From NCBI GenBank assembly GCA_013399115.1, contig VXAA01006093.1, forward strand, positions 1,032,314-1,096,313: a stretch of DNA of 64,000 bases, written 5' to 3'. The notes under the pieces are model-generated. The model was given only the letters and a program-made list of their open reading frames with translations, searched no databases and had not been told where the DNA came from. The position numbers and the translations under genes were made by a program. Source of the stretch: Anseranas semipalmata. Taxonomy: Eukaryota; Chordata; Aves; Anseriformes; Anseranatidae. Positions 52,934 to 64,000 of this stretch are shown here, in pieces. The first letter of the stretch is position 1; each line of letters begins with the position of its first letter.

Positions 52934-55900
52934 CCCAACAGAGAGAGAAGAAAATTCTGCAGACTCCCACCAAAATGCTCAAAACAATAGCAAAACAGAA
53001 TGAGCTGAGAGCACCCTCTTCTGATCATTATTTTATTTTTCAGGTTCTAGATAAAATATATTCTGCATATGTTGTAAAATTCCAGTGTCCTGGACTTTAA
53101 TCAGGATTACAAATACATAATCTGCTTGAGAGATGAATACAATAAATTTGTTTCAGCTACAAATAAAAATACAAATAAAAAATAAAAATATCTTACAAAG
53201 GTAGACACTTCTTCCAGTAACTCCTCCCACTTGTATGTTCCAGCTTGATTTCAGTGAGGCCATCTAGGGCTGGAAGTGAAGGAGGCAGGTTGGGTTTTTA
53301 TTCAACTCATGTCACCAAGAGAGATTTAAATTCAGCTGAAGAAAAGCTAGTCTAATATTAAAGAAAGTATTTAAAAAGATGAAAGAACGAGGAAAGTAGG
53401 GGGAGAATGAGAGCAAGAGGAAGATTAGGGACATAAATATTTTTCTATAGCAATAGCAGCATCATTTGTACAGTTTTCTCACACAGGCCAGGCTGAAGAC
53501 ATAAATTCTAACTCCCTCTGTAATTCAGGAAAAAAGCAAAGAGAGCAGTGCCTCTGTCCTTTTGCCTCACATTCAGTCTCTGAGGACCAGAGAGGAGAAA
53601 CAGCTCGTGAATATTAGATCTAATGAAGCCTGATTTTCTCCAGATTTGTGCTTCTGTTTTGATTGACTCTCAAGTCTGGAAGATGTAAATTGTCACTGAA
53701 GCTTTCCCTACATTTGAGGTATTTAGATGTGCTCTCTTCAGTGTGTATTCTCTGGGATTTAAATGGTTCAAGCTCACGCTGTGTTTTTCGCAGTGGGGAA
53801 GCAGTCAGATGTATCTCTGACCTGCACATCTATTTTCATAAAGCTTCTAGGAACGTACTGTCTTGGGGATTTCTATTCCTTTATCACATTTGGTGAAAAT
53901 ACAACAATGGGTTCAAAAAACTAGGTAGCATGGACTAATGGGCAGGTGTATCAATATATCTGACCTTATGCACTTTTATTCCCATCTACTTAAGTCTCTG
54001 AAGTATTTTGTAGAGGGCCCTAGATAGGCGGAAGTATGGGTAGAGGCTCCCCTTGGTGTGGGTAGTGGTTCACACGAGAAATGGATCCAAAGAGACAAAA
54101 GGGGCCAGCAGCCATGGTAAAGAGTGCCCTGCACTGCAGATGAGGTGGTACTTTTGGGAGTGAGTGATCCTGCTGCTACCAGCACCCGCCTGCAGCGAGA
54201 GAGATTCACGCACCAGCATACACTCTCAGCATAGTGCACGTTGAAAGCCAATAGAGATAAAATTTAAAGATACAGACAAAATTCTATTATATGATAAGGA
54301 AGCCAGGATGGACAGAGACAGCAGAGATATAAGAGGGTCATGAAAACTAACAGAGCAATTTGGATCTGAGAAAGTGGATGCACAATTCACCAGATGCACT
54401 CAGCCAGGCTGGATTGCCAGATGAGGCTAGACCTTGTCAAATTGTAACAGATTAGCCTCTTCAGCCCTCTCCACGTTTAAGGCTCTGGCACAGACCATTT
54501 TAGACAAACATAGATTGATGGCTGCAGTGTACACAGGAATGACACAAGACAAGGATGATGTTGAAGTATCATTAAAATTGATGATTTTGGCTTCTCCCAC
54601 TGTTATCTTTCATACAGCACAGCAGTGCATCTGAAGACCTGACATTATCAAAAGCAATGTACAGCCTTCCGTGAAGGGAAATGCTAGAACTAAAATAGAG
54701 GCATATGCAGAGATGCGAAAGATACCAAAACAGGTTTTGGTTCCGCTGGTAAAAAGTTGTTTGTTAATTCAAGTAATCTGACATTAAGAGAAATCCATCT
54801 CAGCCCATTATGTGCACTTGCTTACAGAAAAAAGTAGCCTATAGCTGGGTTATAGAAACAAAGGTACAATACTGTCCAAAATCTCTGAAGTAATACATGG
54901 CAACTCAAAGCAAATGCATCTTTGAAATTATTGGACCAGAAGTGGCACATTAGAAATCAGGATATTAGGGTGGAAATAAAGGAAGTGTTTCTTCCTTTTG
55001 GGCTTTTACAATATTTTTGGTTGGAGGTGCATAGGGGGACTGATCAACTGCAAAAAAACTCTACCATTATGGATGTTGTATTTCCTCATTTTCAAAAACC
55101 CTTAGTGAGTCTTTACCCAGCAGCTGGAATGTGCTGGAATGTACAGTTACAGAACAAGGAGTCTGTATTTTTGAGTCTGGCCATTTGTTCCACCTGAAAT
55201 AAGACCCTAGCATCTGTGAGCATATGCAGCTTGAAATGACACAGAGTCTGCTATGTATTTGGCATTCATATGGGAAGCTTTACAGAAATGTATGGAAATC
55301 TCTAGAGTTATCAGTTCTTAGTTATCAGGTTTAGGAAAAAGAGGACCAGCAGTGTGTAAAAAGGTTGTTCGGCAGAATTAAAATTATCCTGCAACATAAG
55401 AAGCCTCAGACTTCAAAGTCTTCAGAGTATTTGCACATCATACTTCAGATTTTTCTTTTAAAGAAAAGAAATTGAGCAGGATCTCTGAACCTTTCATTAT
55501 GAAAGAACCTCAAAAAGTACTGGGAATGATACTTGAGCACAGCACTTACACAAAGATGATAAAGAACGATGGGAAAGATGATGAAATTATGCTCAATCTC
55601 TTATTCATCTTTCTGTGAAAGAAGTTGAGAACAAGGTTCAACTTATATTTAGTTACTCACAGACCTTAATCTGCTACATTATTATCTTGAAGATTATGCT
55701 ATTTTGAGAGGTCAAGACTGACAGTACTTGTCAGAAATGCATTTAAGGGTTGTCAAGGCAAGCCTTATAAAACTATAGCAAAGATTTTACCAGATCCCTA
55801 TGGCCAGCTCACAGACTGATAATGTAGGGTGGAAGCTGTTCCTGTAGGTCTACTTTCCTTCACAAGGAAGGAAAATTTCTCAGGAAAGGACAGTTTTATT

Positions 55901-57169
55901 CATTAGATATAATCAGAACCATGTTGCTGTGAATGGAGATCACTTTGGTTAGGACTGAGTTAGCTACATGCACAGCATAGTTCAGCATGTGAGTCTAACA
56001 GACTAACATCTAAATGCATAGAAATGTACAGAAGGTCGCCTTAGAAGAGACTAATGCACTGTTAAATGATTCCTGTTTGTTCCTTCTTTCATGGCCAGAT
56101 ACCAGGAGATGGTGAGCAGATGGACACGCAAAACGCTGAACTTTTGGTCCATGGTTATGTGGCCATTCTTATCCATGGTCCTCAGTAGGGAGATCATTGT
56201 TTTAACAATGTGACAAGGATTAAGCCAGAAAGAACCTGGGATGGAACCAGGTCTTTCGCTATGGAGAAGCACTGAGGTGACCAGAATTGCGTTAGTGCTG
56301 TTTGCCAGAGAAGCTATGTGAGTAAAGCCAGATGAAGGATGAATCAACTCTGGGCATGAACTGAAAATATTTATAGTTTCCAGTCCTGAATGTGCATATC
56401 CAGTAATATTTTGATGCAGATTCTGGGGAGAAAATATGATTCCAGAGGCTCAGTGGGCTTCTGGAGGAGGTAAGGGAAGACATGCAAGTGGTCTGTCTGG
56501 TACCTTGTAGTGCCATTCATCCAAAGCAGCTGCTTGACAAAGCAAAACTGGAAATGGGTTGAAGTGAACTGACTCTTAAAGAAACTGGGAAATGGAAAAA
56601 GAGGAGACAATCCCTTCTTTTGCATCTTCCAAGGATATGTCAGTGGATGCAATGCCAGCTTTCCCCATGCTGGCAAATCTGCTCACTAGTCTGTTACTGT
56701 CTCTGAAATGCAATGTTTATAGTAGCATCATTAACAATGGCATCAGGGTCAGGGGCATACAAGGTGAAAATGTCGATATGTAATTCAGGCTTGAAATCTA
56801 TTTTATTCTCTTTCTTTTTATTCTAACTTTGCTACCTTGTTCTATTTGCAATGCAGCTAATCCTCGGTTAGAGCTAGTGCTATGAGATTCTGGATCCATT
56901 CCTGACCTGCCTTTACACCAGAGAAGTGACATTCCTCTCCTTTCTGAGAAATCAAATAAACCTGGTATCAAATCATTCTACTGTCTGAGTTCCAAAGTCA
57001 GTTACCTGCTATAGCAAGGAAAACAACAGCAGTGCAGCTGTTTGTGCATTAATACAGATGAAGTTATCCAGTGGTTAAATCTGGATTAGATTTAAATGCA
57101 GAGCAGAGTTTGCAAATGAATCAGGGCTATGGTTTGTGTGCACTTGTGATGGTGCTAAAATCTTTTTTC

Positions 57170-57192
57170 TTTTTTTTTTTTTTTTTTTTTTT
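57170..57192. repeat. Poly-T tract (23)
   Basis: This is an uninterrupted T run, equivalent to poly-A on the minus strand. The sequence to its right resembles no mRNA or SINE I recognise, so it is left as a simple homopolymer. Confidence 0.95.
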
Positions 57193-58079
57193 GTCTTCTG
57201 AAGCTTTAGCTGCATTTCATCTGGAACGGGAAAATAGAGCCCATTCCAGTTTGAAAACAAACCCAGAACCCAAATTATATGAGTAAATTCACACTGAGAG
57301 ACTGAAATACCCCTAAACACCCCCTTATCCTTCTCTCTCTGAGGATGGAAAGTTTGACTGAGATGAGACTGGGAAAGAAAGATGTCTCCAGATGGAAACT
57401 GATAAAAAGCTGAAACTGGCCATATGATTAAACTGCACCCTTGGTTTTAATTAAGAAGTTATGTAACAAGTAATGGTAAATCCATTACAGACTTCAAACT
57501 CATGTCAAGCCTATCAGTTGTAAGCGCTGTCAAGCACCCAGTTCCCTACAGTGAGCAGAGTCCATCCCAGTCTTCAGCACTCGGGTTGAAAGAGCTTGTT
57601 CTTGCAGCGACCCTTTTAATCAGCCCAGAAGACTCCCCCTGTTTAGTTTCCCACCATTTCAGCAAACCCCATCTTCAAGAGAAACTTCTCCAAAAGATTT
57701 GAACTGGCTTTTATGATTAATTTGATCCCTGTGCCAACTGTTAGCAGTGTGACAGCAAATTACCTGGGAATATTTATTTTGGATTTTTAGCTATTGATGA
57801 GAAAACCATTGGTACTGCCACTGGTCTGCCTGTCCTGAATACTGAGATACTGTAATACTTTGATTTGAATCATTATAACCTGCAGGAGAAAACCTCGACA
57901 TAAGGATAGAAAAGTCAGGCATCAAACACAAGATATTGTGGTCGCTATGTTACTTGGCAGATTGGCAGAATATGTTACTGATTTAGGTGGCTAAAATGAT
58001 GGAAATGGCAGTCTGGGTTTGAGAAGCCTGAACCTCAGTGCGAAAGACAGAAGTCCTCAACAGTCCACCTGACAACGTT

Positions 58080-58330
58080 GCTTTGTCTGATTTTAATTAA
58101 TCTGTCTCTGCAACCATGACCTAGTTACCATAGTACAAATGTCAGTTTCTAATAGCTTTTCTCTAGAGTCCTCCTTAACTAGCATTTGCCATTTACATTT
58201 GCTCATTCAATCATGAAGAGTAGTTAATTAGCTCCATCTACTGCTGCCTGAAGTGAATTGTACCAGCAGTGTCAGTTCTCCAGTAGCCTCTCCACATTGC
58301 AACCTCAGTGGTGTATTAAGTGCTCTGCTG
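58080..58330. promoter_or_regulatory. Possible conserved noncoding element
   Basis: A repeat-free segment contains TTTTAATTAATCTG, GTTACC-AT-AGTACA at 58124-58137 (10 of 12 positions of the RFX X-box consensus GTNRCC-N0-3-RGYAAC) and TAGTTAATTAGCTCC. There is no open frame. The motif matches are visible; the regulatory role is inference. Confidence 0.22.
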
Positions 58331-60278
58331 CAACACGCCACTGGCAAGAGCTGTTAGTGGAGAGCGGAAGGTCTACACTTTCCTGTTTCTCCTTCTGTCA
58401 CTGGCTTTACTATGATGTATGTTTTCTTTAATCTTTTTTAAATATATTTTTGAATTGTAGGGTGAAAATGTGGAACCTTATTTAATACATTTTCCCATGT
58501 CAAAAAACATAACAGTTCTCTTAAAATAACTAGCACAAACACTGAAGAGACTTGCGTCAAAAGAAACAGAACTATGTAGGTTACTGCTGCAGTGATCATA
58601 AAGGTGGCCATGGTGCTGAAAATGGGTACTCAGAGCAACAGATGGATGCCCTTATCTTATGTTTGCCGTATGTGTGGACTGGAAGATTCAGATGTGGCAT
58701 TTAGTTGTTTAACTACATTTTAAAACAAATGTTCTATACTTATTTAAAATGCCACCTTGGTTTATGAGTTAGTGAATGCCTGTTCCAAAATATCATCTTT
58801 CTTAGTATATCTGTTTTGATTTAGGTGGAATATTTCAGGTACTCGCATGACATCCCAACCAGCATCCCACTAAGCAGGCTGCATGATATACTTACCTACT
58901 ATATACTTCACTCAGAGAAAGACACCAAATAACTGACAAAGTGAAAAATCAGCAAGTGCTAATATTTTCAAATGTCTAAAATCTCCAAAAATTTTGTTAT
59001 GATATTGAAAGAAATAGCTCAACAAAGGATTTTATTTTCATAATAGATTTACTTTTCTGTTAAGAAAGAAGCTATCAAAAAGCTTATTAAGGTCAAATAT
59101 GTTTTTCTAGTCTCCATAATGCTTAGGCACCTGTGAGATGGCTGCTAAACCAAAAGACCTGGCCTGCAGGTATAGAAGAAGGAAATTTATTTACTGGGCT
59201 GGGTGCTGCCTTCAAATATGTAAAAAGCAACACACCTTCTGCTAACTGCAAAGTAACTTACATGAAGATGCATCATCAGTTGGCACTGCCACCCCCTTCA
59301 CCTACCTCATGTCCCTAGTTGTACTTTTACCTCAAGTGGCCTCAAAATATGACAGGACATTTCCACAAACAGCAACAGAGAAGGTCCCTGATTAGAAAAG
59401 GTTAAAATTGAAACAAGCAAAGAGAAGACAACTGTCAGCCAGAAGATGATCCTTTGCCCTTTACATGTTTTCACCATGTAGGAAACCAAAGCTATTTCCA
59501 CTTTCAAGGCTAGCTTTAGGTGCCTTGGCCTCAACTGGCTCCAGCTCTTAGGTCTAAAAGAGACTTCTCCACCCCTAAGTCACCCCTGAGTTTTAGCTTT
59601 CAATGCATCATCCACGAATGCCACTTCCTTAGAACAGCCTTTCCAGATAAATCCAAGGGTTTTGATGACTGGGGACAGTTTTGTATGTTAGGGCGGGATA
59701 ATTTAAATGTTGTTCTTCATTCCTCATACGCTGCACTGAAAATCTGTTCCTGTCCTCTGGTGGGAACATCTTCTACTTGCACACATTAATTTCAAACCAA
59801 GATTTGTTTTTCAAAATTGTAATTAATCTAGAACCATACAAATCAGAATAATAAATAATCTGGCTGTGCAGTCTATTCTTTCATGAAAACATGCAGAACT
59901 TGAGTGTCTAATGCTGCTTATAGTTACCACTTAGGGGGAAAACAGAACCTGTTATCAGTAAGTGCACTACAAATACAACCGTCCAGACTTTCAACAGCTT
60001 TCTAAAAGAATATTTAAGGTGAATTATCTCTAAATTAATTGGAAGCTACAACGCTTACTTTATAATTGTAGTAAGTGTTAATCCCAAATTTAATGTTAAC
60101 ACAACAGGTAATTTGTATCACGTGCATGAGCTATTTAAAAAGATTCAGGATTAATGTAAACTTCAAATTTAGGAAACTAAACACAGGGCTTTACTGTATG
60201 TCTCCTGTGAATTTTATGGGGGAAAGAACTGGAAAGACATCTCAAAACCCAGTTCTACAACTCATTTGCAAGAAAGAA

Positions 60279-60312
<34 letters not shown>

Positions 60313-61676
60313 TTCTGTTTCTGAATAGAGAGCTTAAGGTTAAATCTGCAACGGCAGAAAGATTAAAAAACAACAACAAAATATGTATTTTTTCTTGGCT
60401 TTCCCTTAACACAGGCAGTTTTGGTTTGATTTTTTGAATACATTTGCTTTTATATGAATGTCAGAAGACCCACAAGGAACCAAAAGCCACTAGGCTGTTC
60501 TTGAAGTCCCACTGCCTCAATAAACCTTGCAAGAGGAATTACTAAAAAGAACAGTAAACTTTTCATTATTCAACCAGTTTAGAAAATAAAAATACTGAGG
60601 GTTTTTTTTTTGATCTAGTACTTGCCTACCAGTGTGCAATGATTATACCACTTTTATGGATTTTGCTGTGAGGGAGAGCAAATCAAACTCACGCAAGTAT
60701 TTTGCACTTTGCTCCTTCTCATGTAATAGTATTTGTCTTCACAGGCACCACACTGCCAAAAAGCTAAGTCAAAGAGTGTTAATGTTATGGGGGCTTTTTA
60801 ATGTATTTCTATGTGTGCAGTGTTGAAGATCATCGTAAACATCAAGGTACACAGTTTATAAATGCACACATTCATTTATACATACATATGCAACCCACAC
60901 TTGGGTTATGGTCAGGGAAAAGGTATAACAAGTGCTTCTAAACTTCCAAACTGCAGTACAGGAAACAGGTTGCCAGATCATTAACTTTTTAAACATCTGT
61001 CAGTGAAGTAACCACTCAGAAAGATTGTTATCGTTTTTAATCAAGTGTAACCATTCTCTAATGTGGGTCATAATTTTATCTATGTAAAACCTTCCCTTTT
61101 CTTGTCAAGAGTTATTGTGTATCCAGGGTTTTCTTGCCAGTTGAGGAAGTAAGCGTTTTCATCTTTATGCAAAATTTTTAATGGCAAGTGACTCAAGCAG
61201 AATTTGCTAAGCTGAAAATGAAGTGTTATCAAAATTTTCCTTTGCATAATAGTTAGCCAGGCAGTTGTGACTGAGCAGAGTACAAACTTCAGCATAAATG
61301 GCGATATTCCATTAAGGATTGGCAAACACCTAAGTATGTCTTCACTTGGGGAAAACACCTCTCTGGATCTTAACTTGCTTGGCTCCAGTCCATTTCTATG
61401 TTCTGCCATGCATGTATTCAGAAAAGCCACTGATGCCTATGGGAGTTCTGTGTAAAGACTTAGGGAAAGTCTCAATATGTATTTGTGACCTTACAAATTT
61501 GCACATATTGTTTGGTTGGTGTTGGTAGCCCACACCTTCAAAACTGTTTCTTGCTATGAAGCAAAAATACTTTTTTTGTACATTTTCTTATATAATCTGG
61601 AAAATGTATGCATTATTGAGAAAGCCAGAGGGAATTGAATACTGAAAGTATAGCAGGAAAACAACACTTCAATGCC
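58331..61676. other. Intergenic, downstream flank of the GABRP-like gene
   Basis: AT-rich sequence with a GA microsatellite. A frame at 60075-60437 is open only because it reads through the GA repeat as Glu-Arg, so it is not called. No gene or transposon was recognised. Confidence 0.6.
60271..60312. repeat. GAAA/GA purine microsatellite
   Basis: Two AGAA/AGAAAG units pass into about 16 GA units with one GG slip near 60296. It is a pure purine strand of about 42 bases. Confidence 0.95.
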
Positions 61677-61682
61677 TTTATT
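61677..61682 (-). terminator. Distal AATAAA poly-A signal
   Basis: A canonical AATAAA on the minus strand lies about 330 bases after the stop codon of the GABRP-like exon. It could end a slightly longer 3' UTR than the proximal signal. Confidence 0.5.
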
Positions 61683-61726
61683 TTTAAACATATTCAACAC
61701 AATTCAGAAACAAGTATAATATATCT

Positions 61727-61732
61727 TTTATT
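61727..61732 (-). terminator. Proximal AATAAA poly-A signal
   Basis: A canonical AATAAA on the minus strand lies about 280 bases after the GABRP-like stop. A GT/T-rich segment (TTGTTTCTGAATTGTGTTG, minus strand, about 61690-61712) follows at the right distance for a cleavage-stimulating downstream element, so cleavage near 61710 is the best guess. Confidence 0.6.
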
Positions 61733-62011
61733 TTACAAAGTTGACCATTAAAATATTAAAAAAGGGACTTAATGGCCATTGACAAATAGTATAATAGGGG
61801 ACATGCATGCCAAAAAGGAAAGTCAATTTCAGATGACAGTCATTTAATAGTGGAAAAGTGAGTTAACAAGAAACTTGGCATAAATGCTTGAAAAGATAGC
61901 CTGTCCTCTCAGATCCCTTTATCCCAAGGCAGCTTTCCCATTCTACTGCAACTTCCTCTACTGTATTCACTTTCTATTTTTAAACCATGACAGTTCTACA
62001 CCTTAAAATAA

Positions 62012-62323
62012 TTAGAAATACAAATAATATACCCAATAAAACACATTAATTATGATGAATGATAACGGGAAAGAAAATCTGGCATAGTTGTCTATGTGGT
62101 AAGGATTTTTAACATGGAAGCAATCAAAGATACAGAAAAGTCTTTTCATTACTGACATTGGTGAACTACATCCACTGTGTTTGCTTCTCTCCTTTTTGCC
62201 ACTGATGCTGGGTTTGCTGCTCTTGTTTGAATCAATTTTGTTCACACTGTCAGAGGCACTGCAACTGTTAGCAACTGCTGCCAGGACTCCATTCCTTTCT
62301 TCTTCAGCCTCTTCATCCTCATC
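62012..62323 (-). CDS. GABRP: GABA-A receptor pi subunit, terminal coding exon (partial gene)
   Basis: GABRP forms pentameric GABA-gated chloride channels at the plasma membrane, mainly outside neurons. This exon encodes the last 103 residues and stop TAA (62014-62012). Residues 1-70 belong to the cytoplasmic M3-M4 loop: an acidic start (DEDEEAEEE), a Ser/Lys-rich middle with KKERSK, and FDCF. Then come VKNPYHIDNYAR and the M4 helix (about 82-102) FPLSFIIINVFYWVYYLYF, ending at the C-terminus. The pattern NP-x3-[IV]D-x-Y-x4-FPL-x-F-x3-NVFYW-x-YY-x-YF is as in human GABRP and unlike alpha, beta, gamma, delta, rho or glycine receptor ends. The exon start is set by the acceptor TTTGTTTCCTATCAG|GAT on the minus strand, phase 0. 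Earlier exons (ligand domain, M1-M3) lie beyond the right edge. The family call is firm; the pi assignment rests on recalled similarity of the last 40 residues. Confidence 0.85.
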   Translation of the reverse strand, partial: DEDEEAEEERNGVLAAVANSCSASDSVNKIDSNKSSKPSISGKKERSKHSGCSSPMSVMKRLFCIFDCFHVKNPYHIDNYARFSFPLSFIIINVFYWVYYLYF

Positions 62324-64000
62324 CTGATAGGAAACAAAGCAGCACAGCAGGAACTTAAGTGCATTTTTCATCTCCTATTTACTTCAGAGCTGAAGCAAAT
62401 AATAAGATTTTTCCTACAACTCTTCTTGTGGCTAAACTCCATGATTCCAAGGGCGAGCATCCACAGGCACCAGACAGCTCCTTTCATTTTTTAAAGCCTC
62501 TATAGACAGGAAAAACACACCAACTTACACAACAGCTTACCGCAAAAGCTTCCATAGGACTGCAGCGCAAAGCTGGATGTGTTCAAATGTGGCACACTAA
62601 GCTCTACTTAAGACAGCAGCAAATCCACGAAATGCACGAAAATAAGCTGCCTCCTGCTCAGGCGAAACTGGCAAAAGGTAATGTCTGCTAAGTGAGTAAA
62701 GCAGAGTCCCAGGTGGGAGATGGACAAAGTGGGAGAGTTGCCAGACCAGCTAATCAAGCCGGTTGCAGCCCAAATTAAGCACCCCAGAATACAAAAATGC
62801 CTTCTGTGAAGCTGGCTGCTCTACACCCTGTGCTTCATGATGAAAATTGAATTAGTTAAAATAACAAAACAAAATGCAAGAAAAAAATAAAAAGAGGATC
62901 ATAAAGAGGGACAAGCCCCACAACTAATTCAGTACTAAGTAGTTCATACTACTTTGTTTCAAATCCTGAAACCCTTGCTTTAAGTTCAGAGTTATGCTAA
63001 GGTTAAGCACATTCTTACGTGCTTCACTGCATCAAGACAGCTCTTTGGAGAATGTTGTGTAAGCCTTCTGGTGGGTTTTGTTTCTTTGATTAGAAATGGC
63101 TCAGAGCCATGAAGTTCTTGTATGAAATCTTCACCCTTTGAAGTCAGTGGGTTTTCTGCCACTGACTCAGAGGACATGGGATTAGACATCCGTTGTAGCT
63201 TCAGCTCTAAACAAACTTTCTTGAAAGTTCTGGGGTCTTAACTCTGGTTTGGGGTATTGCAGATACCAGCAGATCCAAGCCACAAAGTTTGCCTCCAGAT
63301 TTGTATCTAAACTAAACCTGATTTTGAACAGTTGGAAGGGAAAGTTGTCTTAATTCAGGCAGTTCTACACCTATTTTTCTTTAAGTTTCTTCTGATGCTT
63401 TTATCACCTTCCAAATCAGGGAGTGGCATGCAAGCAAGAAAAGGGTAAAGTTTATTTGTGAAATGTGGAATTCAGAATCTCTTTCCTCTGACTAATTCAC
63501 TTTTTCCATTTGCATCATGAAAAGAACTAGATCAGACAAGGACAAACTTTTCTAAAGTTAATAGGTACAGCCCTATGTTTAGCCACACAAAAAGCTCATT
63601 TAGAAATAATACAGCTATTAAAGACAAAAGAGAGCTCATTAAACCACCTGACAGATCGCCACGTTGGTGCAGAACTGTTCTTCTGCCCAGGGTACTTGCA
63701 CACAGCCTGGTTCTTGGGCCTTTCTTTATCTAAAATTAGTAATGTCCTTGAAAATTAAAGTGGAGTCTGGACAATATCCTCAGACTGCTGTGAATCAGTG
63801 AAGCAGAACAGATGGAGCTAGAAAAAGGGATTATTACTGCTTTTCATTTTCAATTTGCAAAAAAAGAAAAAAAAGTCTAGTATATTTTATTTGAGAGACA
63901 TAATCGTAGCTCATCATAATGTGACATCCTAAAAATACACTGACTACAAAAACTTATTCACCCCCCAGCTAGCCTCCCGCAGCTATGTGAGAATTTTAAA
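62324..64000 (-). other. Intron of the GABRP-like gene (extends out of window)
   Basis: Sequence upstream of the terminal exon on the minus strand, beginning with a pyrimidine-rich tract and CAG acceptor. I searched it by eye for the exon encoding M1-M3 and did not find it, so that exon should lie beyond 64000. A frame open from 63237 to 63019 ends in a good donor-like site (CAC|GTAAGA) and is discussed as a possible extra exon. No transposon was recognised. Confidence 0.65.

Larger units (their letters stand above)
45961..58079. other. Intergenic, no gene seen
   Basis: This includes the longest open frame of the window (47925-48428, 167 codons, no recognised domain), the possible ancient LINE 3' end (50186-50310), a GGTAAA repeat, two TA-rich tracts and a 23-base poly-T. 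Overlapping minus-strand frames at 56051-56676 were examined for a processed pseudogene and rejected. No exon can be supported. Confidence 0.6.

Noticed and set aside
56051..56347. Minus frame with an EF-hand-like DKNGHITMDQKF, considered as a SLC25A25-type (calcium-regulated carrier) pseudogene
   Set aside because: Similarity covers only about 18 residues, position 12 of the loop is F instead of E, and the sequence on either side does not continue the carrier.
60075..60437. 120-codon plus frame
   Set aside because: It stays open by reading the GA microsatellite as Glu-Arg repeats; the rest has no recognisable domain.
1..64000. Search for a new mobile or defence-like system, CRISPR array, tRNA or rRNA gene
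   Set aside because: No clustered direct repeats with spacers, no cloverleaf-type or rRNA-like sequence, and no gene cluster were seen. The window reads as ordinary vertebrate intergenic DNA between two gene edges.

Overview
The window looks like a piece of bird (Aves) nuclear genome. It is AT-rich, has few repeats and shows no bacterial-style gene packing. It carries CR1-type LINE remains whose 3' end and ORF2 have the avian form. Most open frames are 60-120 codons long, overlap one another on both strands and resemble nothing I recognise, so I treat them as chance.

Two gene edges can be supported, both on the minus strand. At the right, 62012-62323 is the terminal coding exon of a Cys-loop chloride-channel subunit. 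It holds the end of the M3-M4 loop, the M4 helix and the C-terminus, and its C-terminus fits the GABA-A receptor pi subunit (GABRP) best. A splice acceptor lies just upstream and two AATAAA signals lie downstream. The rest of the gene lies beyond the right edge. At the left, positions 1 to about 500 are a CpG island with minus-strand splice-donor-like sites. In human, GABRP is followed on the same strand by RANBP17. Reading this window on the minus strand gives the same order, so the island is most likely the RANBP17 promoter and 5' end. That is a synteny inference, because no RANBP17 coding sequence is visible.

The roughly 61 kb between them is intergenic. It contains a 3'-end CR1 fragment (26081-26271, minus), an internal CR1 ORF2 relic (about 32826-33960, plus) with readable endonuclease and reverse-transcriptase motifs, a possible very old CR1/L3-like 3' end (about 50186-50310), many microsatellites and homopolymer tracts, a 20-base assembly gap inside a poly-A tract (25800-25819), and a perfect 24-bp palindrome centred on an E-box (21725-21748). 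A few stretches dense in homeodomain, POU, AP-1 or RFX-like words may be conserved regulatory elements. Deciding that needs an alignment I cannot run.

I found no tRNA, rRNA, CRISPR array, operon or new multi-gene system. The most interesting items are the palindrome, the ORF2 relic that lacks its 3' end, a composite TTTTA/TTTCA repeat, and a possible extra upstream exon in the GABRP-like gene.
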